NCBI RefSeq assembly: GCF_000754805.1 | Contig: NZ_KN150731.1 | Coordinates: 3,707,886 to 3,771,885 of the forward strand | DNA from: Yersinia frederiksenii ATCC 33641 | Lineage (GTDB): Bacteria > Pseudomonadota > Gammaproteobacteria > Enterobacterales > Enterobacteriaceae | Direction: 5' to 3' | DNA length: 64,000 nucleotides | In this document: piece by piece, positions 30,370 through 40,031 of the stretch | How the letters are laid out: every line of letters begins with the position of its first letter | How positions within the stretch are numbered: position 1 is the stretch's first letter | The notes under the pieces: model-generated | Told to the model about the DNA's origin: nothing | Databases searched by the model: none | The model's input: only the letters and a program-made list of their open reading frames with translations | Position numbers and translations under genes: made by a program

Positions 30370-32682
30370 ATGAAACTAAAATGGCAGCGGCGCTCTCTGA
30401 CGGCCTTGGCGAGCTTGATGGGTATCTGTATTGCGGCCCCGCTTTGGGCGCAGACACAAGATACTACTCCGGCAGGGTCTGATACAGCCGCGACAGAAAA
30501 AACACAAACTATACAGCAATCAGAATCCTCAGCAGCACAGGGCAAGGCGGCAACTGGCGATACCTTGGTTGTGACGGCGCAACAGCAAGTTCGTCAGGCT
30601 CTGGGGGCATCAACGATTACGGCGGAAGATATCCGCAAACGCCCTCCAGCGAATGATCTGTCCGAAATTATCCGTACCATGCCGGGGGTTAACCTGTCCG
30701 GTAACTCTGCCAGTGGTCAGCGCGGGAATAACCGTCAGATTGATATTCGCGGCATGGGGCCAGAAAATACACTGATTATGATCGACGGCATTCCAGTTTC
30801 GAGCCGCAATGCGGTGCGTTATGGTTGGCGTGGTGAGCGCGATACCCGTGGTGACACCAACTGGGTTCCTGCCAATATGGTAGAAAAAATCGAAGTGTTA
30901 CGCGGCCCAGCGGCGGCTCGCTATGGTAATGGTGCTGCCGGTGGGGTGGTAAACATCATCACCAAACAGCCAGATAATGAGCTGCACGGTAGCTGGAATG
31001 CTTACATGAACCTGCCGCAGCACAGTGAAGAAGGGGCCACTCGCCGTACTGACTTCAGTCTTATGGGGCCATTAAGTGACACCTTCAGTTTCCGTTTATA
31101 CGGTGGATACAATAAAACTGATGCTGATGATTGGGATATCAACTCTGGCCATGAGTCGGCCCGAACGGGTAATCAGGTCGGGACATTACCGGCAGGGCGT
31201 GAAGGGGTACGCAATAAAGATATCAATGGGTTACTGCGTTGGGATTTTGCAGTAGGTCAATCCTTGGAGTTTGAGGCAGGTTATAGCCGCCAGGGGAATA
31301 TTTACGCGGGTGATACGCAAAACACCAACAGCAATGCCATTGTGCGCAGTTTATATGGTGCAGAAACCAACGTGATGTACCGCGATAACTTCTCACTCAC
31401 ACACCGTGGTTTTTGGGATAACGGCGTCAGCACTACCTCCTACGTTCGATATGAAGAGACGCGTAACTCGCGCATTAATGAGGGACTGGCGGGAGGGACG
31501 GAAGGTATCTTCTCAAATAGTCATTTCAGTACTATCAAGCTGGACAACTATTTGGCCCACTCCGAAGTTAACCTGCCATTTGATTGGGGTGTTAATCAGG
31601 TGCTGACTGTGGGTGCCGAATGGAATGATCAGAAAATGAATGACCCGACTTCCAATACTCAGACGACGGCGGAAGGTGGCAGTGTCAGTGGATTAACGGG
31701 CACAGGACGCAATACTCGCGCGTCAGCGCAGATAGCCTCGGTATTTGTTGAGAACAATATTGAGTTGACGGATACCACTATGCTCACCCCAGCGCTGCGT
31801 TTTGACCATCATAGTACTGCGGGCAGTAATTGGAGTCCGGGACTGAATTTGTCACAAGAATTGGGCGATTACTTCACCATGAAAATGGGTATCGCACGTT
31901 CTTATAAAGCGCCAAACCTCTACCAAACTAACCCTAACTATCTGTTATATAGCCGTGGTCAGGGTTGCTATGGCGGTGGCGGCAGCTGTTATCTGATGGG
32001 GAATGACTCTCTGTCGGCTGAAACCAGTGTCAACAAAGAGATTGGGTTTGAATTCCACAATGACGGCATTATTGCTGGTATCACTTACTTCCGTAATGAT
32101 TATCGCAATAAGATTGAGCCGGGCTTGGTCTCGCTGGGTACAGCCAGTGGCGGGACCGGAGCTTATGCTAACTCCGATATCTTCCAGTGGGAGAATGTGC
32201 CGAAAGCATTGGTTGAAGGTCTGGAGGGGAACCTGACCGTGCCATTCACCGATACAGTGCAATGGAGCAGTAACCTGACTTACATGCTGGAATCAAAGAA
32301 CAAAACTACCGGGGATTACTTATCCATCACCCCTGAGTTCACGTTGAACAGCTCACTTAGTTGGCAGGCGACGGATGATTTGTCCTTCCTGTCGACGGTG
32401 ACATGGTATGGGCGTCAAAAACCAAAGAAATATGATTATCAGGGCCTGCCAGTTACCGGTACAGCACTCAATGAAGTCAGTCCATATGCGGTCTTTGGTC
32501 TGAGCACCAGCTACACCGTGACAAAAAATGTCAGTGTTACCACGGGTATCGAAAACCTGTTTGATAAACGCCAGTTCCGCGCGGGTAATGCTCAGAACGT
32601 GGCAAATATCGCCGGTGCTGGGGCTGCAACCTACAATGAGCCGGGTCGGACATTCTTTGTGAGTTTAAATACTCAATTCTAA
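30370..32682 (+). CDS. TonB-dependent ferric siderophore receptor, FepA/PfeA type
   Basis: Outer membrane 22-strand receptor, 770 residues from the ATG at 30370 (a start 27 bases upstream would disturb the signal peptide). The signal peptide ends near LWAQ. A TonB box-like DTLVVTA is followed by the plug domain with IRTMPGVNLSG, IDIRGMGPENTLIMIDGIPV and VLRGPAAARYGNGAAGGVVNI. The barrel contains a Cys loop (GQGCYGGGGSCYLMGN) and INKEIG-type stretches as in FepA, and ends with aromatic F (SLNTQF). Closest in character to catecholate (enterobactin) receptors. No siderophore synthesis or periplasmic uptake genes adjoin it. Confidence 0.88.
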   Translation: MKLKWQRRSLTALASLMGICIAAPLWAQTQDTTPAGSDTAATEKTQTIQQSESSAAQGKAATGDTLVVTAQQQVRQALGASTITAEDIRKRPPANDLSEIIRTMPGVNLSGNSASGQRGNNRQIDIRGMGPENTLIMIDGIPVSSRNAVRYGWRGERDTRGDTNWVPANMVEKIEVLRGPAAARYGNGAAGGVVNIITKQPDNELHGSWNAYMNLPQHSEEGATRRTDFSLMGPLSDTFSFRLYGGYNKTDADDWDINSGHESARTGNQVGTLPAGREGVRNKDINGLLRWDFAVGQSLEFEAGYSRQGNIYAGDTQNTNSNAIVRSLYGAETNVMYRDNFSLTHRGFWDNGVSTTSYVRYEETRNSRINEGLAGGTEGIFSNSHFSTIKLDNYLAHSEVNLPFDWGVNQVLTVGAEWNDQKMNDPTSNTQTTAEGGSVSGLTGTGRNTRASAQIASVFVENNIELTDTTMLTPALRFDHHSTAGSNWSPGLNLSQELGDYFTMKMGIARSYKAPNLYQTNPNYLLYSRGQGCYGGGGSCYLMGNDSLSAETSVNKEIGFEFHNDGIIAGITYFRNDYRNKIEPGLVSLGTASGGTGAYANSDIFQWENVPKALVEGLEGNLTVPFTDTVQWSSNLTYMLESKNKTTGDYLSITPEFTLNSSLSWQATDDLSFLSTVTWYGRQKPKKYDYQGLPVTGTALNEVSPYAVFGLSTSYTVTKNVSVTTGIENLFDKRQFRAGNAQNVANIAGAGAATYNEPGRTFFVSLNTQF

Positions 32683-33115
32683 AATTACCGCTCTACCAAG
32701 TGCAGAAACAGTCATTTTCGGCTGTTTCTGCTCTCTTTATCTCCACAATATTTTCCATTTGCTATTCACCACCGTAAAAATCCTATCAACAGCACGAGAC
32801 AATCAGAGAGCGATGGTATCCATTCATTAGTTATGGTTATTATACCTGTCATCTTGCAATCAGCAGGTGTTTTTGCCTTTAGTGATGGGCTAACTGAGAT
32901 CAGTTATCAATATGTAAGATGATTACACTGCGCTCAACGATTCAGCAAAAATTTAATGTTGCTTTTATGTGAACGAATTAACACTGAGTTTAAATACTGG
33001 TATGCTGGCTGAGCGAAACTGGGCATCTTACCTTACACCTACTGCATCAGTGATGATGGCTGGTGGTAACAATAAGCCTGGCAAAATAAATGATAATTAA
33101 AGCGAGGAGAGAGTC
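32683..33115. other. Receptor-acnB spacer with an ERIC end remnant
   Basis: 433 bp without a gene. It holds the receptor terminator at the left and the acnB promoter region at the right. At 32841-32869 a 29-base stretch matches the end of the 49573-49699 ERIC at 24 positions, but the rest of that element is not recognisable. Confidence 0.5.
32702..32742 (+). terminator. Rho-independent terminator after the receptor gene
   Basis: Perfect 10-bp stem GCAGAAACAG (32702-32711) and CTGTTTCTGC (32722-32731) with a 10-base loop and a TCTCTTTATC tail. Confidence 0.75.
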
Positions 33116-35713
33116 GTGCTAGAAGAATACCGTAAGCACGTAGCCGAGCGTGCTGCTGAGGGTATCGTCCCCAAGCCATTAGATGCGTCACAAATGGCAG
33201 CGCTGGTTGAGTCATTAAAAAATCCGCCTGCGGGCGAAGAAGAATTCTTGTTAGACCTGCTGATTAACCGTGTGCCACCTGGTGTTGATGAAGCAGCCTA
33301 CGTTAAAGCCGGTTTTCTGGCTGCAATCGTTAAGGGCGAAGCCCACTCTCCCTTGATTACCGCAGAGAAAGCTATCGAACTGCTTGGTACCATGCAGGGC
33401 GGCTATAACATTCATCCGCTAATTGATGCATTAGATAATGAAAAGCTGGCACCGATTGCGGGCAAAGCGTTATCTCATACCTTGCTGATGTTTGATAACT
33501 TCTATGATGTAGAAGAAAAAGCCAAAGCCGGTAACCCGCACGCCAAGAAAGTGATGCAATCCTGGGCTGATGCCGAATGGTATCTTTCCCGCCCAGCCTT
33601 AGCTGAGAAAATCACCGTAACTGTGTTTAAAGTAACCGGTGAAACCAACACTGATGACTTGTCCCCGGCTCCTGATGCCTGGTCTCGTCCAGATATTCCA
33701 TTGCATGCTTTGGCAATGCTCAAGAATGAGCGCGAAGGTATTCATCCGGACCAACCCGGTAGTGTTGGCCCAATCAAACAGATTGAAGAACTGAACAAAA
33801 AAGGCTTCCCGCTGGCTTATGTCGGTGATGTGGTCGGTACCGGTTCTTCCCGTAAATCCGCCACTAACTCTGTGCTGTGGTTTATGGGCGACGACATCCC
33901 TTACGTGCCGAACAAGCGCGGCGGCGGTGTGGTGCTGGGCAGCAAAATTGCGCCAATCTTCTTTAACACCATGGAAGACGCCGGTGCTCTGCCGATTGAA
34001 GTTGATGTTGCCAACATGAACATGGGCGATGTCATTGATATCTTCCCGTATCTGGGTGAAGTCCGTCGCCATGATACCGGTGAAATCTTAGCAACCTTCG
34101 AGCTTAAAACCGATGTATTGCTGGATGAAGTCCGTGCCGGTGGCCGTATTCCATTGATCGTGGGCCGTGGTTTGACCACGAAAGCGCGCGAATCTTTGGG
34201 CCTGCCTGTCAGTGAAGTATTCCGTGTGGCGAAGCCGGTTGCGAAAAGCAATAAAGGTTTCTCACTGGCACAGAAAATGGTGGGCCGCGCCTGTGGTGTT
34301 ACCGGCGTGCGTCCGGGTGAATACTGTGAACCTAAAATGACCTCGGTCGGTTCGCAAGATACCACCGGGCCGATGACCCGTGACGAGCTGAAAGATTTGG
34401 CGTGTCTGGGCTTTTCCGCTGACTTGGTGATGCAGTCATTCTGTCATACTGCGGCTTATCCAAAGCCAGTTGACGTGACCACTCATCATACATTGCCAGA
34501 CTTCATTATGAACCGTGGCGGTGTCTCTCTGCGCCCAGGCGACGGTATCATTCACTCATGGCTGAACCGTATGCTGTTGCCAGATACTGTTGGCACCGGC
34601 GGTGACTCCCATACTCGTTTCCCTATCGGGATTTCCTTCCCGGCGGGTTCAGGTTTGGTGGCGTTTGCGGCGGCAACAGGCGTAATGCCTCTGGACATGC
34701 CTGAATCGGTGTTGGTGCGCTTTAAAGGTGAAATGCAACCGGGTATTACCCTACGTGATTTGGTGCATGCTATCCCTTACTACGCGATTCAGGAAGGCCT
34801 GTTGACCGTTGAGAAGCAAGGCAAGAAGAACATATTCTCTGGCCGGATTCTGGAAATTGAAGGTCTGCCGGAGCTGAAAGTCGAGCAAGCGTTCGAACTG
34901 GCTGATGCTTCTGCCGAGCGCTCTGCTGCCGGTTGTACCATTAAATTGGATAAAGCGCCGATTATTGAATATCTTCAATCCAACATTGTCCTGTTGAAGT
35001 GGATGATTGCTGAAGGTTACGGCGACCGCCGGACACTGGAGCGTCGTGTTAATGGCATGGAAAGCTGGCTGGCGAATCCAAATCTGCTGGAAGGTGACGC
35101 CGATGCGGAATATGCCGCAGTGATCGAAATCGATCTGGCGCAGATAACCCAGCCGATTCTGTGCGCACCGAACGATCCAGATGATGCTCGTTTGTTGTCT
35201 GATGTTGCCAACAGCAAGATTGATGAAGTCTTTATCGGCTCATGCATGACCAACATTGGTCACTTCCGTGCCGCCGGTAAATTATTGGATCAACATAAAG
35301 GTCAGTTGCCAACCCGTCTGTGGGTTGCGCCACCAACCAAAATGGATGCCGCGCAGCTTACTGAAGAGGGCTATTACAGCGTCTTTGGCAAGAGTGGCGC
35401 ACGTATCGAGATCCCTGGTTGTTCACTGTGCATGGGGAACCAGGCACGGGTTGCGGATGGCGCGACGGTTGTTTCTACTTCAACTCGTAACTTCCCGAAC
35501 CGCTTAGGGACAGGGGCGAATGTTTATCTGGCTTCGGCTGAACTGGCGGCGATTGCATCACTGCTTGGGCGTCTGCCGACTCCTGATGAATATCAAACTT
35601 ATATGGCTCAGGTTGATAAGACGGCGGCAGATACTTACCGCTATCTGAATTTTGATCAGTTGAGCCAATATACCGATAAAGCGGATGGCGTGATCTTCCA
35701 AACCGCCGTGTAA
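33116..35713 (+). CDS. acnB: Aconitate hydratase B AcnB
   Basis: Main TCA-cycle aconitase, also an iron-responsive mRNA-binding protein in its apo form. 865 residues as in E. coli. The order is the N-terminal HEAT-like domain, the swivel domain, then domains 1-3. The 4Fe-4S ligands are visible as the Cys in [12 protein letters not shown] and the pair in PGCSLCMGN. The start is GTG at 33116 with GAGGAG 10 bases upstream; the following residues [15 protein letters not shown] match E. coli. A strong terminator follows. Confidence 0.98.
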   Translation: MLEEYRKHVAERAAEGIVPKPLDASQMAALVESLKNPPAGEEEFLLDLLINRVPPGVDEAAYVKAGFLAAIVKGEAHSPLITAEKAIELLGTMQGGYNIHPLIDALDNEKLAPIAGKALSHTLLMFDNFYDVEEKAKAGNPHAKKVMQSWADAEWYLSRPALAEKITVTVFKVTGETNTDDLSPAPDAWSRPDIPLHALAMLKNEREGIHPDQPGSVGPIKQIEELNKKGFPLAYVGDVVGTGSSRKSATNSVLWFMGDDIPYVPNKRGGGVVLGSKIAPIFFNTMEDAGALPIEVDVANMNMGDVIDIFPYLGEVRRHDTGEILATFELKTDVLLDEVRAGGRIPLIVGRGLTTKARESLGLPVSEVFRVAKPVAKSNKGFSLAQKMVGRACGVTGVRPGEYCEPKMTSVGSQDTTGPMTRDELKDLACLGFSADLVMQSFCHTAAYPKPVDVTTHHTLPDFIMNRGGVSLRPGDGIIHSWLNRMLLPDTVGTGGDSHTRFPIGISFPAGSGLVAFAAATGVMPLDMPESVLVRFKGEMQPGITLRDLVHAIPYYAIQEGLLTVEKQGKKNIFSGRILEIEGLPELKVEQAFELADASAERSAAGCTIKLDKAPIIEYLQSNIVLLKWMIAEGYGDRRTLERRVNGMESWLANPNLLEGDADAEYAAVIEIDLAQITQPILCAPNDPDDARLLSDVANSKIDEVFIGSCMTNIGHFRAAGKLLDQHKGQLPTRLWVAPPTKMDAAQLTEEGYYSVFGKSGARIEIPGCSLCMGNQARVADGATVVSTSTRNFPNRLGTGANVYLASAELAAIASLLGRLPTPDEYQTYMAQVDKTAADTYRYLNFDQLSQYTDKADGVIFQTAV

Positions 35714-35735
35714 ATCGCTATATTTCGCACCTGCT

Positions 35736-35764
35736 AAAAAGGAGGCCATTGGCCTCCTTTTTTT
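35736..35764 (+). terminator. Rho-independent terminator after acnB
   Basis: AAAAAGGAGGCC and GGCCTCCTTTTTT form a near-perfect stem with a very short loop, ending in seven T residues (35758-35764). Confidence 0.9.
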
Positions 35765-35895
35765 ATGTTAAAAAAACGTTTTTAACCACATGTCTGATTG
35801 GAATTTTGCAGGTATTTACCGGCTTTGCGAGTTTGCGCCAAGTCAGGCTGCCAATAACGATTAAACTCATTAAAAGAGCATTAGGAGGGCGTGCT

Positions 35896-36258
35896 ATGGA
35901 TTATGAATTCTTGCGTGATTTAACAGGGCAAGTGCTCGTCAGATTCTCCATGGGGCATGAAGTGATCGGCCACTGGCTCAATGAAGAGATTAAAGGCGAC
36001 TTGGCCAAACTAGACCAAATTGAAGCCGCCGCACATGAAGTTAAAGGCAGTGAACGCCAATGGCAACTGACCGGTCATGAATACACCTTGTGGCTGGACG
36101 GCGAAGAAGTGATGGTGCGAGCCAATCAACTGGACCTTGAAGGCGACGAGATGGAAGAAGGCATGAATTACTATGATGAAGAGAGCCTTTGCCTGTGTGG
36201 TCTGGAGGATTTCCTGTTAGTCCTAAAAGGCTATCGCAATTTTATTACATCCAATTAA
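35896..36258 (+). CDS. yacL: YacL, UPF0231 family protein
   Basis: 120-residue protein of unknown function, conserved next to acnB in enterobacteria. The ATG at 35896 has AGGAGG upstream and gives [13 protein letters not shown] as in E. coli; the longer open frame upstream begins inside the acnB terminator. Highly conserved blocks are [31 protein letters not shown] and [12 protein letters not shown]. It is acidic overall with no membrane segment. Confidence 0.93.
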   Translation: MDYEFLRDLTGQVLVRFSMGHEVIGHWLNEEIKGDLAKLDQIEAAAHEVKGSERQWQLTGHEYTLWLDGEEVMVRANQLDLEGDEMEEGMNYYDEESLCLCGLEDFLLVLKGYRNFITSN

Positions 36259-36298
36259 GACAATTTATCCCCAAAGAACTTGGTGCCTTCCTGCGGCT

Positions 36299-37186
36299 TC
36301 AAGTTCGAAGGGGATTGCGGCTGGCAGACCAGCATAATAGTGAGCCGACCACCACCATCGCCACACCCGGCCAGAATGCGGGCGAGGGTAGGGTATTGAG
36401 CCATAAACTGGCAATCAGTATCGACAGCAATGGTGTGAAGTAAGAGAGGGCAGCGACCAGTGTGGCGTTGCCTTTTTTCATGGCGATATCCCAACACAGG
36501 TAGGCCAGTGCGGTGTTCGCCCCCATCAGCAGCAGCTCAAAAGTTGCGCGCGAGGTGAAATGCAACTTACCGGGTGTCAGCATGAAGAACATCACCCATA
36601 AGCACAGGGCGCAGGCGAGTAAAAAGAGCGGCAATGCGCCCGGTCCTTGGCTGTAGATCCGCACTAAATTGGAATAACCGGCCCAGGTAAAGGCGGCAAT
36701 CAGTGCCAGACTGTAGGCCAGCGGGTTGCTACTAACATTAGCGCGCAGGACGTCAATATCCAGCCCATCGCCACCACTCACTACCCAGATAACGCCAAAC
36801 AGCGCCAGAGCCGCCCCCGGCCACAGCCACCAACGCGCCTTAAGTTTGAGCAATGGTACCGCCAATAGCAGAGTCAGACTGGGCCACAGATAGTTAATCA
36901 AGCCAATCTCCAGTGTTTGTTGGCGGTCATTTGCCATGCCGATGGCTAAAGCAAAGGCCACCATATACACCACAAACAATAAACCACAGCCATACAGATA
37001 AGCGGGATGCTGCCCACGTAGCGTCGGTTTACCGGCGACCAACCACACCAATATCCCACTGACGGTATAAATTGCTGCACCCGCACCAAATGGCCCTAGC
37101 GTTTCAGATAATCCGCGCGTCAACGCGACACTCATGCTCCAAAGCAGGATTGCAATAATGCCATATAAGGTGGGAAGGCGGTTCAT
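36299..37186 (-). CDS. YddG-like aromatic amino acid exporter (EamA/DMT family)
   Basis: Inner membrane protein of about 295 residues with ten hydrophobic segments in two EamA repeats. Stretches such as YGIIAILLWSMSVALTRG, GLINYLWPSLTLL, FTWAGYSNLV, and SYFTPLLSILIASLWL match E. coli YddG in order. YddG exports Phe, Tyr, Trp and other compounds. The start at 37186 is chosen by homology; two in-frame ATGs lie up to 57 bases upstream and none has a good ribosome site. It converges on yacL with a 40-bp gap. Confidence 0.82.
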   Translation of the reverse strand: MNRLPTLYGIIAILLWSMSVALTRGLSETLGPFGAGAAIYTVSGILVWLVAGKPTLRGQHPAYLYGCGLLFVVYMVAFALAIGMANDRQQTLEIGLINYLWPSLTLLLAVPLLKLKARWWLWPGAALALFGVIWVVSGGDGLDIDVLRANVSSNPLAYSLALIAAFTWAGYSNLVRIYSQGPGALPLFLLACALCLWVMFFMLTPGKLHFTSRATFELLLMGANTALAYLCWDIAMKKGNATLVAALSYFTPLLSILIASLWLNTLPSPAFWPGVAMVVVGSLLCWSASRNPLRT

Positions 37187-37562
37187 GAGTGGGAGATCGT
37201 CCTTGTGCAGCATTAGATTGAAAAATAGGATCTTCTTATACATCGTCTATCTGGATGATGGGAATAGCAACGTACAATTATTGATAAACCAGATCAGAGA
37301 TTTGACACAATTTTATTAATTGCGGCTTCCTCTTAACAAGACGATATAAACATTATGGTTATCATGTTTTAGTCCATGATTGATGATTATTGTTTTAATA
37401 AACAACGGATTAAATAAGTAAATCAGCCAAACTACTCTAAGAATTCCACGTTGAATTGTGTAGCTTAGTCAGTGAGTTGTTCTCTCTGACAGATTCGCCG
37501 TTTTGTTATTCAACAGATTGCGAATTTGCTGCTAACCAACACAACACCAGGATGGTGATTTT
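37187..37562. other. AT-rich spacer before the cdi remnant
   Basis: 376 bp of AT-rich sequence between the exporter gene and the TPS fragment. I see no gene, repeat or clear operator in it. Confidence 0.4.
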
Positions 37563-37811
37563 ATGGCTGGATTTGCTTATCGACTCAGGCGTATCGTCAG
37601 TTGGCCGTTGATATATATCATAGGTTTACAACCTTTACACCCGGCTATTGCTGCTGGTATTGAATCAGCACAGTCCCAAACTAAAGTCCAAATTCACAAT
37701 CAGATTCCAGTGGTTAATATTGCTAGGCCAAATGCCTCCGGCGTCTCTCATAATCGCTACAGTGACTTTAATGTCCCCCCAGCACTGGCAAGAGCAGCAG
37801 GCGCAACTTAG
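37563..37811 (+). pseudogene. Truncated TpsA/CdiA exoprotein N-terminus
   Basis: 82-codon fragment with an AGGATGG ribosome site. It has a long basic-hydrophobic signal region (YRLRRIVSWPLIYIIGLQPLHPAIAA) and the opening of the two-partner-secretion domain, VVNIARPNASGVSHNRYSDF. This is the usual start of FhaB/ShlA/CdiA-type exoproteins. The domain breaks off after SDFNV at a run of six C (37775-37780), and the frame stops 10 codons later. A full protein would continue for thousands of residues. The missing part is replaced by the CdiA C-terminal region in the next frame. No tpsB/cdiB transporter is nearby. Confidence 0.8.
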
Positions 37812-38808
37812 CCGTGTGGCTGGGGCTTTAGCCGGAGCACTGGCGAGTGGTAAAGCTGAGGGTGCATATAGTGGCGCGGGTGCTGCCGAAGTTGTCGAGA
37901 GATTTAACCGCCAGTTGCATCTGGAAGAAATCAAGGCGATTAATGAACTGGCTCAAGGTAACAACATTAAGCAAGAACGCTTTATGGCCGCATCCTGCCG
38001 TCAGGTAAACTGTAGTGCGCAGGAGTCGCTCAATTCCAGTGAGCGTATTCGGGCTGAAGCGCTAATGGCGAAGTATCCTGAAACACCAGAAGAAGACAAT
38101 ATTCTGGCACGTTATTGGATACAAAAAGAAAAACAGCGTTTTGGCAATTACCCAGCTCTCACGGGTTTTGAACAAATCCAGTTATTTACTTATACTGATG
38201 CGGATAAACTTTCTGACAGCCAAGTTTTCGCGAAAAATCAGTGGGTTGAAGAAGTTCATAATTCTACCGGTTGGTCTAAAGAGACGATAGAAACCCTTGG
38301 GTTGTCAGTGTCTCTGGCAGCATCGTTACGAGGAAAAAGATTTGAGCAGAGAGCGTCGGTTTATCCAGCAGGAATTAGCTTTAGTATAAATCAGAAGCAT
38401 CACTTAGCTAAGTTTGATGGGTTCTCTCAGAGAAAAGGTATTCACGGAACACACAATGCCAATGCTTTTAATCAGGCGGTATCTGTTAACGGAGTAAAGG
38501 TAATCAGCCGAGCATTTGGGCAAGTAAAAGGTATTACTCATGTCAAATATCAAATCCCAGCAAAAGATAGAACAGGAAATACCGTTGGATACAAAGCTGA
38601 TATATTTGAAAAAACCCTCTATGATCCTAAGGTTTTTTCTGATGAGAAGATGTTAATGCTTGGGCAACAAGCAGCAGCAAATGGCTATCATTCAGCTAGA
38701 GATTCAGGTGTTAGAGAGTATAGAGCGGAATCTAGTGGTATAAAATTTCAAGTTTTTTTAGATCAACACTCTGGCACTGTGATTAACTTTTTTCCGGTAA
38801 TTAAATGA
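37771..38808 (+). CDS. Orphan CdiA C-terminal region with nuclease-type toxin domain (CdiA-CT)
   Basis: 345 residues counted from the ATG at 37771; the frame is open further up, but only over the TPS fragment in another frame. Residues 10-50 (SRVAGALAGALASGKAEGAYSGAG) match the glycine/alanine-rich region near the C-terminus of CdiA/FhaB proteins. Residues 60-190 resemble a pretoxin region, and about 200-345 form the toxin. Possible active residues are His210, His211, His225, His228 and His307; the end reads TGTVINFFPVIK-like (HSGTVINFFPV). It resembles CdiA-family RNase/EndoU-like toxins, but I cannot fix the family. The immunity gene overlaps by 4 bases. No Sec signal is encoded in this frame. 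Confidence 0.72.
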   Translation: MSPQHWQEQQAQLSRVAGALAGALASGKAEGAYSGAGAAEVVERFNRQLHLEEIKAINELAQGNNIKQERFMAASCRQVNCSAQESLNSSERIRAEALMAKYPETPEEDNILARYWIQKEKQRFGNYPALTGFEQIQLFTYTDADKLSDSQVFAKNQWVEEVHNSTGWSKETIETLGLSVSLAASLRGKRFEQRASVYPAGISFSINQKHHLAKFDGFSQRKGIHGTHNANAFNQAVSVNGVKVISRAFGQVKGITHVKYQIPAKDRTGNTVGYKADIFEKTLYDPKVFSDEKMLMLGQQAAANGYHSARDSGVREYRAESSGIKFQVFLDQHSGTVINFFPVIK

Positions 38809-39155
38809 TGAACGAATATATTTTTAATAAAATAGATTGTGATAATGATAAATATTGGGTAATAAAAAGTTTTTTTAACTCACTTAATCTCTCTGAAAAA
38901 TTACTTGATGGTGTAAGTAATATAATCAACAGAACTGGGTTTGTAATAAATGAGATGTATTGTCATTTCCCTGACTTGAATAACTATGATCCTGAATGGC
39001 ACTTTGAGGGAATAATGTTTGGTGTTTGTGAGGATGAAATTGTTGTTCCTGAATCAGTTGGTTTCAGTTATGTCAGATTAGCCTGTGAAAAATATCTGCA
39101 ACTTCATCCTGAGGATAGCGCTAAAGTTAGCACTCTACTTGCCCAACTGCCTTAA
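38805..39155 (+). CDS. Putative CdiI immunity protein
   Basis: 116-residue acidic protein overlapping the CdiA-CT stop (ATGATG; the second ATG at 38808 is also possible). Its position directly after a toxin domain, small size, acidity and extreme AT content (9 of 60 G+C at 38821-38880) are typical of contact-inhibition immunity genes. It should bind and neutralise the preceding toxin domain. No family motif is certain. A terminator follows at once. Confidence 0.7.
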   Translation: MMNEYIFNKIDCDNDKYWVIKSFFNSLNLSEKLLDGVSNIINRTGFVINEMYCHFPDLNNYDPEWHFEGIMFGVCEDEIVVPESVGFSYVRLACEKYLQLHPEDSAKVSTLLAQLP

Positions 39156-39159
39156 CCTA

Positions 39160-39184
39160 AAATCCCGGCTAAAAACCGGGATTT
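39160..39184. terminator. Terminator between cdiI and speD
   Basis: Perfect 9-bp stem AAATCCCGG (39160-39168) and CCGGGATTT (39176-39184), loop CTAAAAA. It lies between convergent genes and may serve both. Confidence 0.75.
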
Positions 39185-39209
39185 CAAGTTGGATATCGCC
39201 CCTACCACA

Positions 39210-40004
39210 TCACACTTCTGGCACATTACGGCCATAGTAGATTTCCTGCATTTCTTTATATAGCAGGCGGGTAATTCGCTCTCTTTCTTCCGGGCTTAGC
39301 TCTTCTGGCTTGGCATTAAACAGATAGTGCTTCAAATCGAAATCTTTCAGCATCATCTTGGTATGGAAGATATTTTCTTGATAAACATTCACATCCATCA
39401 TGTGATAAAGCGACTTCATATCGTCAGACATAAAGTTCTGAATCGAGTTGATTTTGTGATCGATAAAATGTTTAACACCATTGATATCACGGGTAAAACC
39501 GCGCACACGGTAATCCATGGTGACGATATCAGATTCCAACTGATGGATAAGATAATTCAGTGCTTTCAGCGGTGAAATAACACCACAGGTAGAAACTTCA
39601 ATATCTGCACGGAAAGTACATAACCCTTCCTCTGGGTGGCTTTCCGGGTAGGTATGGACGCAGATATGGCTCTTGTCCAGATGAGCAACCACCGCATTGG
39701 GCAATGGGCCTGGGTGCTCGGAGGTATCGACATCGCGCGGATCAACCGGCTCCTCGCTGACCAAAATGGTGACGCTAGCACCTTGAGGATCGTAATCCTG
39801 ACGGGCGATATTCAAAATATTCGCACCAATGATCGAGCAGGTTTCGCTCAAGATCTCGGTCAGGCGATTGGCATTATACTGTTCGTCAATGTAGGCGATA
39901 TAGCCATCGCGATCGTCTGCGGTTTTGGCATAACAAATATCGTAAATACAAAAACTCAGGCTTTTGGTCAGGTTGTTGAAGCCGTGTAGTTTAAGCTTGG
40001 ACAA
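39210..40004 (-). CDS. speD: S-adenosylmethionine decarboxylase proenzyme SpeD
   Basis: Pyruvoyl enzyme that makes decarboxylated SAM, the aminopropyl donor for spermidine. 264 residues as in E. coli. The self-cleavage site that generates the pyruvoyl group is in [14 protein letters not shown] (Glu/Lys-Ser at about 111-112). Conserved C-terminal block [17 protein letters not shown]. It follows speE by 27 bp in a speE-speD operon. Confidence 0.97.
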   Translation of the reverse strand: MSKLKLHGFNNLTKSLSFCIYDICYAKTADDRDGYIAYIDEQYNANRLTEILSETCSIIGANILNIARQDYDPQGASVTILVSEEPVDPRDVDTSEHPGPLPNAVVAHLDKSHICVHTYPESHPEEGLCTFRADIEVSTCGVISPLKALNYLIHQLESDIVTMDYRVRGFTRDINGVKHFIDHKINSIQNFMSDDMKSLYHMMDVNVYQENIFHTKMMLKDFDLKHYLFNAKPEELSPEERERITRLLYKEMQEIYYGRNVPEV

Positions 40005-40031
40005 TTTAGTTCACCTCCTTACGGATTATGC

